The notes below the pieces were generated by a model. It was not told where the DNA came from. It searched no databases and saw only the letters and a list, made by a program, of their open reading frames with translations. From Pogonophryne albipinna (taxonomy: Eukaryota > Chordata > Actinopteri > Perciformes > Artedidraconidae), in assembly GCA_028583405.1 (NCBI GenBank), contig CM053263.1, positions 4,693,804 through 4,757,803 of the forward strand: DNA of 64,000 nt, written 5' to 3'. Position numbers and translations under genes: made by a program. Positions 52,580 to 64,000 of the stretch are shown piece by piece (position 1 is the first letter of the stretch; each line of letters starts with the position of its first letter).

Positions 52580-53050
52580 ATGAGTATTTAAATGTTTTGC
52601 TACTTTGTATTTCTACCCCACTGCGAAACAGAGTTAAATAGTGTACTTTTACTCCAATACATTCATTTAGAACCTTTGCTACTTTGCAGATTTGGATTAA
52701 TGATGTGAAATATGATCAAGTCTTAAATCAGACTTTAGTTCCACCTGGAGTAAATTCACAAGCTACCCTGCAGTATACAAAGTCATTCAAACTAGCTGCA
52801 CCTTTACCAGCTTTGAGAACACTTTAATGATCAATCATTATAAAACAGATCATATATATTATTCTGGAATGGACCTGCTTCATGAGTACTTTAACTTTTG
52901 GTACTTTATGTTTATTTGATGCCAATACCTTTGTACTTTTACTTGAGTAACATTTTGATGGAAGGACTTTTACTTGTAACAGAGTATTCCTACACTCTGG
53001 TACTTCTATTTTTACTTAAGTACAACATCTTGGTACTTTTTCACCTCTGG
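52580..53050 (+). mobile_element. 'AAGTA/TACTT' MITE, nearly complete copy
   Basis: It includes gtacttttactccaatacat, acaagctaccctgcagtata and agctttgagaacactttaat and ends ggtactttttcacctctgg. The left terminus appears eroded. Confidence 0.6.
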
Positions 53051-53537
53051 AAATACATCACCATAAGTCAGCCAACATACTCTGTCTCGATTCACGTCCT
53101 TCTAAGTGTTGCTGGTTGGAATACGGGGGTCCGGAAGTTTCTAAACATGGGCCTGAGGGTTAGGGTTATGAAGTCATGAAGTACTTTTTTTTAAGCAGGA
53201 GAAAACCACACTAATGTTATTATATTCTATTGATTAATAAAAATCAATGTTATCCTGTACAGGCCTTTTGCAATCCAAGAAATATTTTTTGCCAGTTATC
53301 TTACGATACAGACATAAAGTGAGGCATCAGCTCATGAGTGAATCTGAGCGAGAGAAAGAGAGATCACAACAAACAACGCCTCATGACTCCAAACATGCAA
53401 TTGGCCCAGCAAGTCGAGCGCGAGCCTCAAGTAAACAAGCAATCTTTCACATCCATCCCTGCCTCACTGTCTCTCACACATACAAACACAAACATAAACA
53501 CACAGTGTGTTATGATCTTCCCCAGTCAGACTGCCTC

Positions 53538-53540
<3 letters not shown>

Positions 53541-53573
<33 letters not shown>
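53541..53573 (+). repeat. (TC)n/(AC)n compound microsatellite
   Basis: A tctctc run followed by a short acacac run. Confidence 0.85.
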
Positions 53574-53574
<1 letters not shown>

Positions 53575-56520
53575 TTTCCCACAATAAACAAAAACAGCTG
53601 TGAATGGGGAACTACTGGGACCAATTAGGCAGTAAACAGTGGGGCTGGAACTGGTTTACCGCCAGCTAATGACATCCACTAACCTCCAATAATCCTCTAT
53701 TGGCTGCTTCGTAAAAGCGGCCCACCTACACACTTCCCCTACTTCTCTTTCCGTCAATTTCTCCTTACGCTCTCAAGACCTTTCCCACTCATTTCTGCTC
53801 CTTCCTGTGTCCTTCTCTAGACACTCTTTGCCCCCTTCTGTTCAAAAGGTGAGCAGGAATGCTGTGTTTCTCTCGCTAGTGGAAGTAAAGAGCTGATATT
53901 AAGACAAACAGCATGCCCCTCTGGAGTCAACTGATAAAACCTAGCAGCAAACACACACTCCACCTCTGACACGAGTAATGGTGTGTGTGGGCAGAGAAAT
54001 ATGGTTGAGAATGGCGTAATGTGCAGCCAATGGCTTGCTGGATGATGTGTGTGAGCGTGTGTGGGGACTCAGTATATCACCCTGACTAATGTATGCAGGC
54101 GCTGCTCTCTACAGCAGACAAGACAGAGAGCGGGGAAATATGGGGCTTAGGCATCGTAAACACACCAACATGCTATAAATTGTACGCTCAGATGTATGCC
54201 TGCAAGACGAGAACAACTGTATCCTCCCACCGTCAACGCGCAACTGCAATACTACTGTACAAGTATGCATCACATCGCAGTATACAAATTAGAGGAACTT
54301 AAATTCAAGATTTGTAACTCAATTGGTTAATGGGTGCTGTATATTGTGTATTATTACTTTGTGAATAATAACTGAATGTACATGCTTTGTATCACTTGCT
54401 TTTGTGGGAAAATCAATGAAGATATTTACAAAAAATGTCTGCTTAAGGCATAAAAATGAACACTGCCCCCTTAGAGCGAGTCACGCTGTAGTCTTTGTGT
54501 GTTGCTGTTTCTGCGAGCAATAGTGTGAAAGACAGCAGAGGCCTGATAAACTCACCGTGTTAATTACACAGAAACTGATAACTAGATAAAACCAGTCATT
54601 TCCCGTTTGTTGATAAACGAGGCTCCAAGTGACACGTGTGATACAGAGTGAGATACAGGGGAAGCAGAGCAGGGTAATTCGATGATTTGAAAGTGAGGTG
54701 TTGATGAGAACACCACAGCGAGTAACATCGGTCTCCCTTTGAACTTTCTTTGAGTGCAAAACTGACTTAAACTTAGTCTTGCCTCCTAGACATACTGTAC
54801 AAAGCATTAGGGTTTAAAAAACAATTAAATACCGCAAGAAAACACTACAACACAGAGAGACTGTTTCTATGTTTCATGAACAAAGAGCACACTTTAACAC
54901 ACTGAGGTCAGCATCCATGCACATTTTGTTCTCTTTCAGCAGCTTCCTCCCTGTCCGCGTCCACGCCGCCTGCACAGCAGCCCACTCAGCTCGACGTGAA
55001 AAATGACCTGAGGCGTTCACTTGCTGACAAACCTCCTCATTTGAGGGGCAAGGGACACCATTTATCACGGCAAACAATTAGTCTCTAACAACTCTCCGAG
55101 GGAAACGATTTGGCTAATGGTGACAGAGGAAAATGTGCTTATTATGCAGAGTAAATAACGCTCCAGTAACCTGAGGGGTCCATTACTGTGTGCACCACCA
55201 GCAGGGGCAGGAATATGGAAAAATATATCTACACTTCCTGTGTGCCTCATGCTCATCTGACCCTGTCGTGTTCGGTTCAAATCTGACCAATTTACTACTT
55301 TCATCAATCATAAACATAGTGTTTTACATGTGACTGCCTTAAGGCCTTATGATATCCTCCACAGTAAGCATTTGAACATATAACATTGCTGATCACCAGT
55401 TTTATTGAATTTTGAGTGGTTAAATCAACTATGTAACACCAACAGAATAAAATGACCTCCATAGGAAATGAATTGGTAACCCTAGATTATGTTCTTCCAT
55501 CAGATAGTACACAGCCAAATCGACAAATGTTAATTTTGGAGTACATATTGAATTTGGAGGACCAGTATACATGAGACCTTGTATACAACTTAAAAGGGCG
55601 TTAAATAAAATGTGGTGACAATTAATAGTTTTTGTGTTAATGTAGGAGCAGTTCAAACCGAACCCCATACTAAGGGGGGGAAAGATGAACATGACAGGAG
55701 GGTTAAAATGACTGAGCCGTGACATCATCAACATGCTGCGAGCAGAGATGGACAGGAAAAGAGTGAGGGAGGAGGAGAAGGTCATTTGCTGATGAGGGAT
55801 GACAGCAGTGGCAGGCTGCCCCCCCGCCCCCCCGGCTGTCAGAGAGAGATCAGCAGGAACTGTGAAGGATGGCCTCTGTTGGACAGGAGCCATAAAGAGA
55901 GGCAGGCTGGTTCAAATGACCCAGGAAATACCAGTGATGAACTCAACTTTAATTCAGCTGATCAGACCTCTCTTGTTACAGCACACAGGGAAAGTGTTTT
56001 GGCATTTATCAAACAAGTCAGGGCTTCTACACTTCCAACTAATCATATGGCTTCTCTGAGCTAAAGGAATCCAGAGTGTTAATGATGCTCCTCTCAGTGC
56101 AGTGAACTCACAGAGATATCAGAGGTCAGGGCTAGAGGCATTTAGAGCTGATACAGAAACTGCTGACCCGAAACCACCCTAATAAAGGGATTACAGCAAC
56201 ACTGGCAGCAGCATGACACCCTATTCAATAACTGCAATCAAAATAGTCGCAATATAGCTTAATAATAATATCCTGCGAACACAAAGTCAGAGGAACTAAT
56301 TTGTTTATACACTTCTCAGACTAATTAATAAAAAAAAGGCCTGTAGACAAAAGAAAACACTTTTCTAACCAATTTAACGATGTAATGTGTGGTATTATGG
56401 GCATGTGTTGGACTAAAGAAAGACAACTAACTGATCAAATATAGGATGAATAACCATTTTCTCACGTCAGCATTAAAGATGGGGGTTTTTGAGAGGATGA
56501 GGATGCTGTTGGGGGTTTAC

Positions 56521-56677
56521 CTGTTGGTTGACGCGGCACTGCGAGGGTCCGTGGTGGATGAGGATGCGGACGATGTCCACGTCCCCCCGCCAGGCGGCCA
56601 GGTGCAGCGGGAAGCATCCTTTACTGTCAGAGAGGTTTGCGGCCGCCTCAAACTGCAGCAGCTTCAGCACCACCTCC
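56521..56677 (-). CDS. anks1b: anks1b exon B: ankyrin repeats 1 (end) and 2
   Basis: This is a 157-bp exon with acceptor cctctctcag and donor gtaaac. The first base completes the Arg codon begun in exon A and the exon ends on a codon boundary (Gln). It encodes the second half of repeat 1 ([14 protein letters not shown]) and a full second repeat with the core [17 protein letters not shown], then [15 protein letters not shown]. The order and spacing match the ANKS1A/ANKS1B ankyrin block; VLKLLQ and ILIHHGPS favour ANKS1B. The length is not a multiple of three, so skipping would shift the frame. Confidence 0.95.
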
Positions 56678-57084
56678 CTGAGAGAGGCAGGACAACATAT
56701 CAGCACAGTGGGAGACACATGGAATAGTGTCCCCTTTTCCTTTGAAAACTGCTAATCAAACATATTTAACACCTTTTTAAACATGAAATAAATTAACTAG
56801 GACGAGCAACACAGAAGGAACATTAGTTCGCACTGACTATTTTAGAGCAGATTTCTGTATAATAATTAGTCAGTATGGAGGTGTCAAGTTTTGCTGATGG
56901 TAGATTGTTGTGTTGCCTTTTGATGATGTTTTTGGTTTCATGTTACTGTAAGCAGCTGAGACTCACAGACTATCTATTGTTTGGTAATCTCCTCCTTTCT
57001 GCCATGGGCTATAAAAAGAAATGCTTAAAGTGTACATGTTTTCTTTGATAATAATTGCCATGAGTGGAGTAAAATAATAATTAT

Positions 57085-57350
57085 AAAACGGACAAGTCAA
57101 ATCAAGCAATCTGATTGGTTCTTAGCCGTGATATACTGAGCGTATACCACGGGTAGAATTGTAAGTTACTTTTCACAACAAATCAGTATCCCTCCGCGTC
57201 TGAGAAAAACAGTATATCGTTGGGCTGAAAAGCAAACTGCTTGCAGTTTGCTTTTCTCCGCTTCGCGTCGGGCCGAACCACGCCCCTTAGCTGTGATATA
57301 ATGAGCATATACCACGGCCTGTCGTGAGCTATTGCTTAAATATATATTCA
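57085..57350. repeat. 'gccgtgatatactgag' teleost repeat with hairpin
   Basis: It begins tcaagcaatctgattggttc and contains two inexact copies of gtgatata-tgagc-tatacca followed by cgg. It resembles a dispersed fish repeat as I remember it. A perfect 14-bp-arm hairpin lies at 57227-57256. Confidence 0.55.
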
Positions 57351-58837
57351 AATTGGTTGCGTTTCCTCTTATATTCAGTGCTAATCTCTACAGATATTCA
57401 TTTTCTCCTGGTAAAAACAGTTCACACTGTTTTACAATGTGTTTTTTATACATGAAATGTTTGCTTAGCTGGGCCTAACATTAAAAATAAGAATTTTGGT
57501 AAATGCTCCATAATTTATCATCAATATCCTCTATACTTCACATATTTCAATCCGAGCTTCATTGTTTATTTGAAGTGTAACACCTTTAACAAGTACAATG
57601 ATGAGGAGGGTGATCTATTTTTCATTAATACTGGATAAAAGTCTGAACTAGGACGGGTTAAAAGCAGAGAACACATTTCACCGTGTGTGCTGTGTACTCT
57701 GCATGTGTGACCATTAAAGAGTTTCATCCGTCCCAATATTATTATTAATATTATGAAAACATTATTTTGCACTTTACAAATACATGCAAAAGACAAAACC
57801 AAGCTCAGGTCATGAAGGGATTCACAATGTTAGGAATGAATTCGGACTATAGCAGCCTATAGAGGAAGCAGTGGAGGCACAGTTCCACTGGAAATGATTA
57901 TCAATAATTTAGAGAAGACAAACACATGTTCCCCTCTAATAAAGTAATCAGAGCTATTACACAAATACATTGAGCGGTAGTGCCTGGGTTTTGCTAGAAT
58001 TAATACTGTTTGGTATCAGGAAGTCTCCAGCTGAAGTTGTCCCTGCTCTCTGAAGAGGAAAGGTGAAGTGCTTAATTTGCATTAGAAATGTCAGGGGGGG
58101 GGGAGGGAGTAAAGGGCAGAGGCTCTCCCAGGAGCTGGCGTGAGAACAGCCCCCGATACTTAATGAACTGCTTTCTTAATTATTAATTTATCGTATATTT
58201 ATAGTATTCACTCCGGTTTAAGTGGCAGTTGTAGAGCAAAATCCCACTGGGGGGATCTCAGGGTCGAATAAGAGAATATCCAACTTCTTGCCGATTGGAT
58301 TAAGCTTGCTTACTTCACCAAAAGGCTTTTAAAAAACTCAACATGATCTAAAAACAACAGCCTGAATAACACATCTCTGAATGCACTGCTGCGCCAGGTT
58401 TCTTCGGTCTATATCTTAATTGCTAGTTCTCTTTGCTTTCCCAACTAAACGTTAAATTATTCCTCTTGGAGCTTTGTGTTGGCGGCCTCATTTCCACTGT
58501 GAGGCTGCAGTCTTCTCTCCCTCCCCACTCTCCTCCCCGGTTGATCCCAAGGAGGAAATCCACATAATTGCCCCCAAAACACAGCACTAATCCTTCAGTT
58601 CCGCAGAGCTGGGAGAGTGGTCAGGGCTGCAGATAATCCACACTGTGGAACGGATTTCCCAGCAGCCAGGTGAGGAGAGGAGGCTGCACTAAAGCTCTTT
58701 GCAGATGCATTGTGTATGCTATTTTGGCATATAATATACATATATTATTATTACTACTGGCTTCTACTTCTTACGTATGGTCCCTGGTAGACCCCTACAC
58801 ATATAACAACAAAGACTACTATAACACCTCTTGTTAT

Positions 58838-59022
58838 GCAATACTAATTATGTTCAATATATGCAATATATATATATATATATATGCCATTAATAGCTGC
58901 CATATCACTCAGAACTGTTACAGTTTGTTTGTATTATCTTTAATATGTTATGCATGCTTCTTGGTTAATATTACATTTAGTTTGGCTGTTTTCTTCCTGT
59001 AACAAATACAAATTTTCTGATT
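58838..59022 (+). repeat. LINE-type 3' end, relative of 3195-3412
   Basis: It shares atatatgcc(a/g)ttaata, atatc-tcagaactgttacag and ttttcttcctgtaacaaata with the copy near 3.2 kb. It ends gattctgaagt. Confidence 0.55.
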
Positions 59023-59139
59023 CTGAAGTATTCCATTACAACAAGAATCTGTTATTATGTAAATACTTTTATTTGATTTACTACTGCTATCTACCTGCTA
59101 CAACACTTAATTCCACAATGTTACCCTTGTTTTATTGTA

Positions 59140-59322
59140 TACATTCTGCTAACTTACAGTACTTATTATCCCTGAATGTGTATATCTGTACATGTTTTTT
59201 AAATACTATGTGCATACCTTTGTATCTAATAGTGTGTTATTTTTTTTATTTATTCTATCTATACATGTTGTAACAATGTAAATTGCCCATCTGTGGGACG
59301 GATAAAGGAATTATAATTTGTC
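59140..59322 (+). repeat. LINE-type 3' end
   Basis: It ends aaattgcccatctgtgggac followed by ggataaaggaattataattt, the same 3'-end style as 3195-3412. Left boundary uncertain. Confidence 0.45.
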
Positions 59323-59593
59323 TGATTTCATTTGGAGAGTAGAGGTATGTCATGGCCTTTGTGAAAACAGAAAATGCATTTTCTTTTAAATGTAATGACT
59401 GATTGTTTATTTATCAAATGAAAACACTTCTAGTTATTTGAGGTTCAGGATTAAGGACTTAACACATATCACATCAGGCACATACATGTATTGAAACACA
59501 TATACATCATCACTCTTTTTTAACTGTGCAGCACTTTGATTTATATCTCATTTCTGTTAGAATAAAGAATAATTATGTTATATGCAGTCTTAC

Positions 59594-59674
59594 CTGTGTC
59601 CATTTAGTGAGGCGTGATGTAAGGGTGTGTATCCTGTGCTGTCTGTGCAGTTGACATTCAGGCCCTTCCACATG
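59594..59674 (-). CDS. anks1b: anks1b exon A: start of first ankyrin repeat
   Basis: This 81-bp coding exon is bounded by a pyrimidine-rich acceptor ending in ctgcag and a donor gtaaga. Its first base completes the last codon of an exon outside the window, and its last two bases start an Arg codon finished by exon B. It encodes about 26 residues with the ankyrin signature [13 protein letters not shown]. From memory of the family, ANKS1-type proteins carry a W-(R/K)-G-x-NVNC stretch just before repeat 1, and MWKGLNVNC is seen here. ANKS1B is a postsynaptic and nuclear scaffold. The exon could be skipped in frame. Exon 1 (start codon) was not found up to 64000. Confidence 0.9.
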
Positions 59675-62461
59675 CTGCAGAGAAAACAAACACACATCAG
59701 AATTAAACCCTAAAAAGTGAGACTGCTTGATACTCTGTGTTGCTGATGAGACATTGATAAACACATTTGGAACTTCTTCTTGGTCAGAAAACATGAGACG
59801 GACAGTTAAAAATGTTTATTTCATCAACTTGTTTGAGCTTCTATCTGCTGCAACTGCTCTGCTTCAGACCCAGGAAGTGTCAAACCACACCCAGCCAATT
59901 AGGAGTCACTTCATCGTGGAATGTGCCAAGTGTTGGATAGGTAGAGGGGTGGTGTAACAAAATGCTGTTCCTAAACACTATCTACCATTTTCTACATTTA
60001 TAACAGTTAGTTGATATTTGTGTAGTGGTAAATGTACATCTATTAAAAACATATGCATTTTTGCTGTGAGTTACAATGGATACGAATGGGTTTTGAGCTT
60101 TTTCAAGAAGATTAAGAATGGCAGGAATGCTTTCTCCATACCGAGTTATTTCCTTGTTTTCCATTTACTTGTTTTCCATTGCAAGTGGGTTGTGTTTCAA
60201 GTAAAAAAAGTACAATTTTGACGTGTTTGGATCTGATGGCAAAAGTATAATTTATAATACAGCCAGAAGTCTTATTTAATCATACTGGCAACAAAATGAG
60301 TGAGGTTGAATGTTGGATTTGAAAAAAGGCTGAGCATGCAAATAAAACCACCCAACACAGAATCTCATAAAAAAAAAACAGCTATGCATATATTCACAAC
60401 CACAATACTCACATATAGTAGCACACACTATTACACATATAGAGCCCAGGGTTTTCCCAGAGCTATAATTATATGACCTCTCTTTTTCACATGAACTCCT
60501 CCAAACGAGTACTAATCAGGGAAACGCAGAATCAACTGGAGAGGCAACTGTATTAGCTTTGACCTTAAATTAAAGAAAGAATTATCTGTGGCTGGAGAAT
60601 ATAGATTTTTTTAAATTATTTGCATTGCATTTTTCCATTTTTAAGTGCTCTCCTAAATTGAAATGCACTGTACTCACACATTTTAATTGCTATACATGTG
60701 CTCACAGTGTGTATCTATTCACAACACTCACCTCTAACTCTCCTTTTTAATATTACAAATGTTGTGTTTTCTGGTCATTTTTTCCTTTTGAGGGTCTGCT
60801 GCTGCAAACAGTTTAACATTGTGGAGGCAGCAGAACATTCACCGGGTTTGACAGACATCAACACAATGGTGAAGGTCAGTGCAAACACACAAAACTAAGC
60901 TTGAATTAAATGAGGTATTAAGAGCTGGCTGCACACATTGAGAACACAGTGTACTTCCATCAATAGAGCAAGTCTGCCGGAGATAAGGATGTCAACCATT
61001 TTATTTGTGCTGAATAAAATGCTTAAATAAACCAGACCTGAACCAATGAACCAAAAGCTGCATTTTAACACTAAAGTACAATTATACCTTACACCACAAG
61101 TGCATATGTAGAACTGAAACTGTCTGTTTAACCACAGATAAAGCTAAAAACACAACTCAATAAAGGAAATACATCTTGTACACATGTGTTAAACACACAC
61201 AGAGGTCAGAGGGCAGGAGACCACAGACAGAGAGACACAGCACAGGTTTGTTTCTATTGGCTGATCGTTTGTTTTGGTGTGTGTGAGTTCATATTGATCA
61301 CAGTGCTCTGCTGAGCCGTTTCAGCGCTGACCTACAGAACCACGAGTAGGATGTGTTATTAAAAAGAGCAGACTGCCAGAGGGTGAGAGGAGAGAGAGAC
61401 AACCCACTGCAGGAGGCAAGAGAGTGATGGAGGCAGACACAGAGACAACATGGAGGGGATTTAACTCAACGGGCAACTGATTTGGACAGATATCATTTGC
61501 TCAACATCCACCAAAAAAAAAAAGAGTAAATTGTTGGTCGATGCATTTCAGTCTTTCACTGTCATTGCTGTCAAAATATTTCATAATCATCTGATTGTGA
61601 TTATTTGAGTTGACTGCCATCATTGTGCAATATTGTTGTTTACATAATCAAAGGAATGTAAAGACAACCTAACACTGTCAAACATAAACACAAGGTTCAA
61701 ACATCAGGAAATAAAAAAACGATGGCAAAAAGAGCCTGACCGTGTAGATATTATTCAGCTTTATCTAGACCATTATTCTTGCTCGGGGAGGAAAGATAAG
61801 GACATGAGGTTGTGATAAGGGGTCCCTGGATTTAAAGAAGAGAGTCTCCCTGTGGGAGCAGCGGTGACAGCTCTGGAAGTTTGGCTGGAGTTGTCACTTC
61901 AAGGTTTGCTAATTGGATAATTCACAATAAAATGTCTGAATGGAAACACGGTGCCATGTGAGGAGTGTGGGTCCTTTCAGAAATAAGTGGGCCCAATGAC
62001 CGTTTAGGAACAAGCTTTTAAAAATATATCTGTGTGCAGCAAAGCGAGAGGAGAAACACTTTTTGAACAAGTTCTTGGAGATGTATTGACATTATGACAT
62101 CAAGCAAAGCATCACATTAATCAAACCGAATAAGGGAATTGAATCGCAAGTCGCAGTTATTTAGCTAACAATTCAATTGTAAATGTGTTACTTGTATAAA
62201 AGGAATTAGATAAACCATGCATCACAACACAGAGGTTTTGTCAACATATGTATTCTTACAGTGTATAGCCTTACATAACTTAGTCTTTTTATTACACATT
62301 TCCACCTTAAATCAGGCTCTAAACTGCCACATCTAGATTTCATCGAAATGTTCCAATTTCATTCAGTGTTTCTAGTTCAACACCTCATCAATCACATACA
62401 ACTACTTTGATGGAACCCCCGTAAGATGCTTTCTATATCTGATAGCTGTTCACCGAACAAA

Positions 62462-62767
<306 letters not shown>

Positions 62768-62945
62768 ACATCACTTCTTACAGGCATTCTGAGGGGGTTC
62801 TGACCAAATCTCTGACCGTACTATATCTGTAAGAAACAAAAATGAGCTGATAATATTGTGTCAATAATATATATGTCAATATATCAATTGTATATTGTAT
62901 ATTGTTCTGCTATCATGAGGAGAGTCTACTTAGAGTTCCTGAACA

Positions 62946-63021
<76 letters not shown>
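62946..63021 (+). repeat. (AC)n microsatellite, 76 bp
   Basis: Uninterrupted AC, followed by cagtcacacagtcacac variants. Confidence 0.97.
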
Positions 63022-63023
<2 letters not shown>

Positions 63024-64000
63024 CACACAGTCACACACACAGTCACCTTCAAACACCCAATCTGTTCAGCAATTCATTCAAAAGGTGCTGCACAAAGAGT
63101 CTTTCACATTAGTAGCGCTCTACACAATCCACCCTCCCACACACCAACAAACACACCGTATTAATGCACAAACACAGCAGTCACAACACGAGCCACAACA
63201 CCTTCGTAAATAAACCTGAACATACAAATATCTGTGGTCACTTTGTGAGAGAGTGTGTAAACCTTGTTAGAGTGTGTTTGCCTCACTGTGAGCTGAACAA
63301 GGTGTTGTGTTTGTCTTCCACTGTCACCTATGTGTTTCCAGTGACAACAAACACTTGCTTTACTTATTTCAAATAACAACCAGAGCCAGATTTATCAAGA
63401 ATTTATCTCCAGTAACCATTATTTTATAATCTCACTGTAACACGGAATCAAATGACTGGGAGTCATTTTGGACGGGGTTACTAGTTAAGGACAGAAATTA
63501 AGATTATGCATCGTCAAGCACGTTTAAGCCATTTCCTTTGGGAGATTTACTGCCCATTCGTTCTAAACTCCATCTACAGCAACATGGGAAACTAATTTGA
63601 ACCCAGTGGTTGTACCTGCAGCCCACCTACAACCTGTGGATGCACAAAGTTTGCAATTAGCTAAAAGAGAGCATCAAGCTAGCAGCTAGCGACTAAGCTA
63701 ATTTTCTCAGGAGTTGGTGAAAATGAGAAAAAAATTAACTGGATTTACAGTTTATGTTACTTAATCTAGCTGGCAGTGTAAACCAGCATCTGTATGCTTT
63801 GTATACATGAATTGAAGGTGTTTTAAGTTTATTTACCATAGGTGTAATATAAAACCCAGCTCTTCGACAATAATAACAAATTGGATCATCATCTTCCTCT
63901 TAACAATCTTGATGAGGAGAAACTGCCCTTATTTTTGATGCTCTCTTTTAGCTAATTGCAAACTAGAGAGACTTGAATGAGTTTGTGCTATAAAGTGTTT

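Larger units (their letters stand above)
42772..56520. other. 13.7-kb intron of anks1b between exons B and C
   Basis: It holds the composite TIR element (43547-45338), an L2 copy (49582-51550), a MITE copy (52580-53050), poly-C and CA runs. Stretches at 46150-46480 and 48640-48890 look like enhancer-type sequence. No other gene is seen; 45.4-46.1, 46.8-48.6 and 53.1-56.4 kb show nothing definite. Confidence 0.7.
56678..59593. other. 2.9-kb intron of anks1b between exons A and B
   Basis: It contains a repeat at 57085-57350 with a perfect hairpin and two LINE-type 3' ends at 58.8-59.3 kb. The rest shows nothing definite. Confidence 0.75.

Noticed and set aside
55181..55220. CTCF-like motif ccaccagcaggggcag
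   Set aside because: One G short of the core consensus when aligned, and such matches are frequent by chance in 64 kb.
55429..55893. 154-codon minus-strand open frame
   Set aside because: No recognisable domain, no splice-site support and low-complexity segments; probably chance.

Overview
The window is vertebrate nuclear DNA, almost certainly from a teleost fish. The evidence is short exons with GT/AG splice signals separated by introns of 0.7 to 16 kb, very long (CA)n/(TG)n microsatellites, L2-type LINEs with TTGCC tails, tRNA-derived SINEs and several fish-type TIR/MITE families. The species cannot be fixed; a percomorph-like teleost is a guess. There is no bacterial-style gene content, and nearly all long reading frames here are CA/TG repeats or chance.

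One host protein-coding gene is supported. It lies on the minus strand and is the 5' to middle part of anks1b (ankyrin repeat and sterile alpha motif domain containing 1B; AIDA-1/EB-1). Ten consecutive exons, called A to J here and running from 59674 down to 8932, join in frame with compatible phases and consensus splice sites. Together they encode about 436 residues. They cover six ankyrin repeats and a partial seventh (exons A to F) and the start of the linker (G to J), including the segment WEALTPCNGCRNLGF that identifies the ANKS1B paralogue. The first exon lies beyond 64000. The two SAM domains, the PTB domain and the 3' end lie beyond position 1.

Everything else is intronic or repetitive. 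1-8931: intron after exon J, with several MITE-like repeats including an inverted pair. 9089-25091: a 16-kb intron with a TE cluster at 14.2-16.1 kb, a SINE at 17.3 kb, an L2 LINE at 18.2-19.9 kb and long GA and CA arrays. 25-42 kb: compact exon region (I to C) with four CA arrays of about 180-250 bp and a truncated L2 next to exon E. 42.8-56.5 kb: a 13.7-kb intron with a composite TIR element that contains a 4 x ~153-bp tandem repeat, a second L2 copy and AT-rich enhancer-like sequence. 56.7-64 kb: LINE 3' ends and CA arrays.

The most interesting signal is the placement of dinucleotide repeats at anks1b splice sites. About 205 bp of (TG)n runs straight into the acceptor of exon F, and a (CA)n tract starts inside the donor of exon I. 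CA-rich runs also follow the donors of exons F and G. These three exons (102, 123 and 132 bp) can all be skipped in frame, so a repeat-length effect on ankyrin-repeat/linker isoforms is plausible. It is not shown. No new multi-gene system was found.
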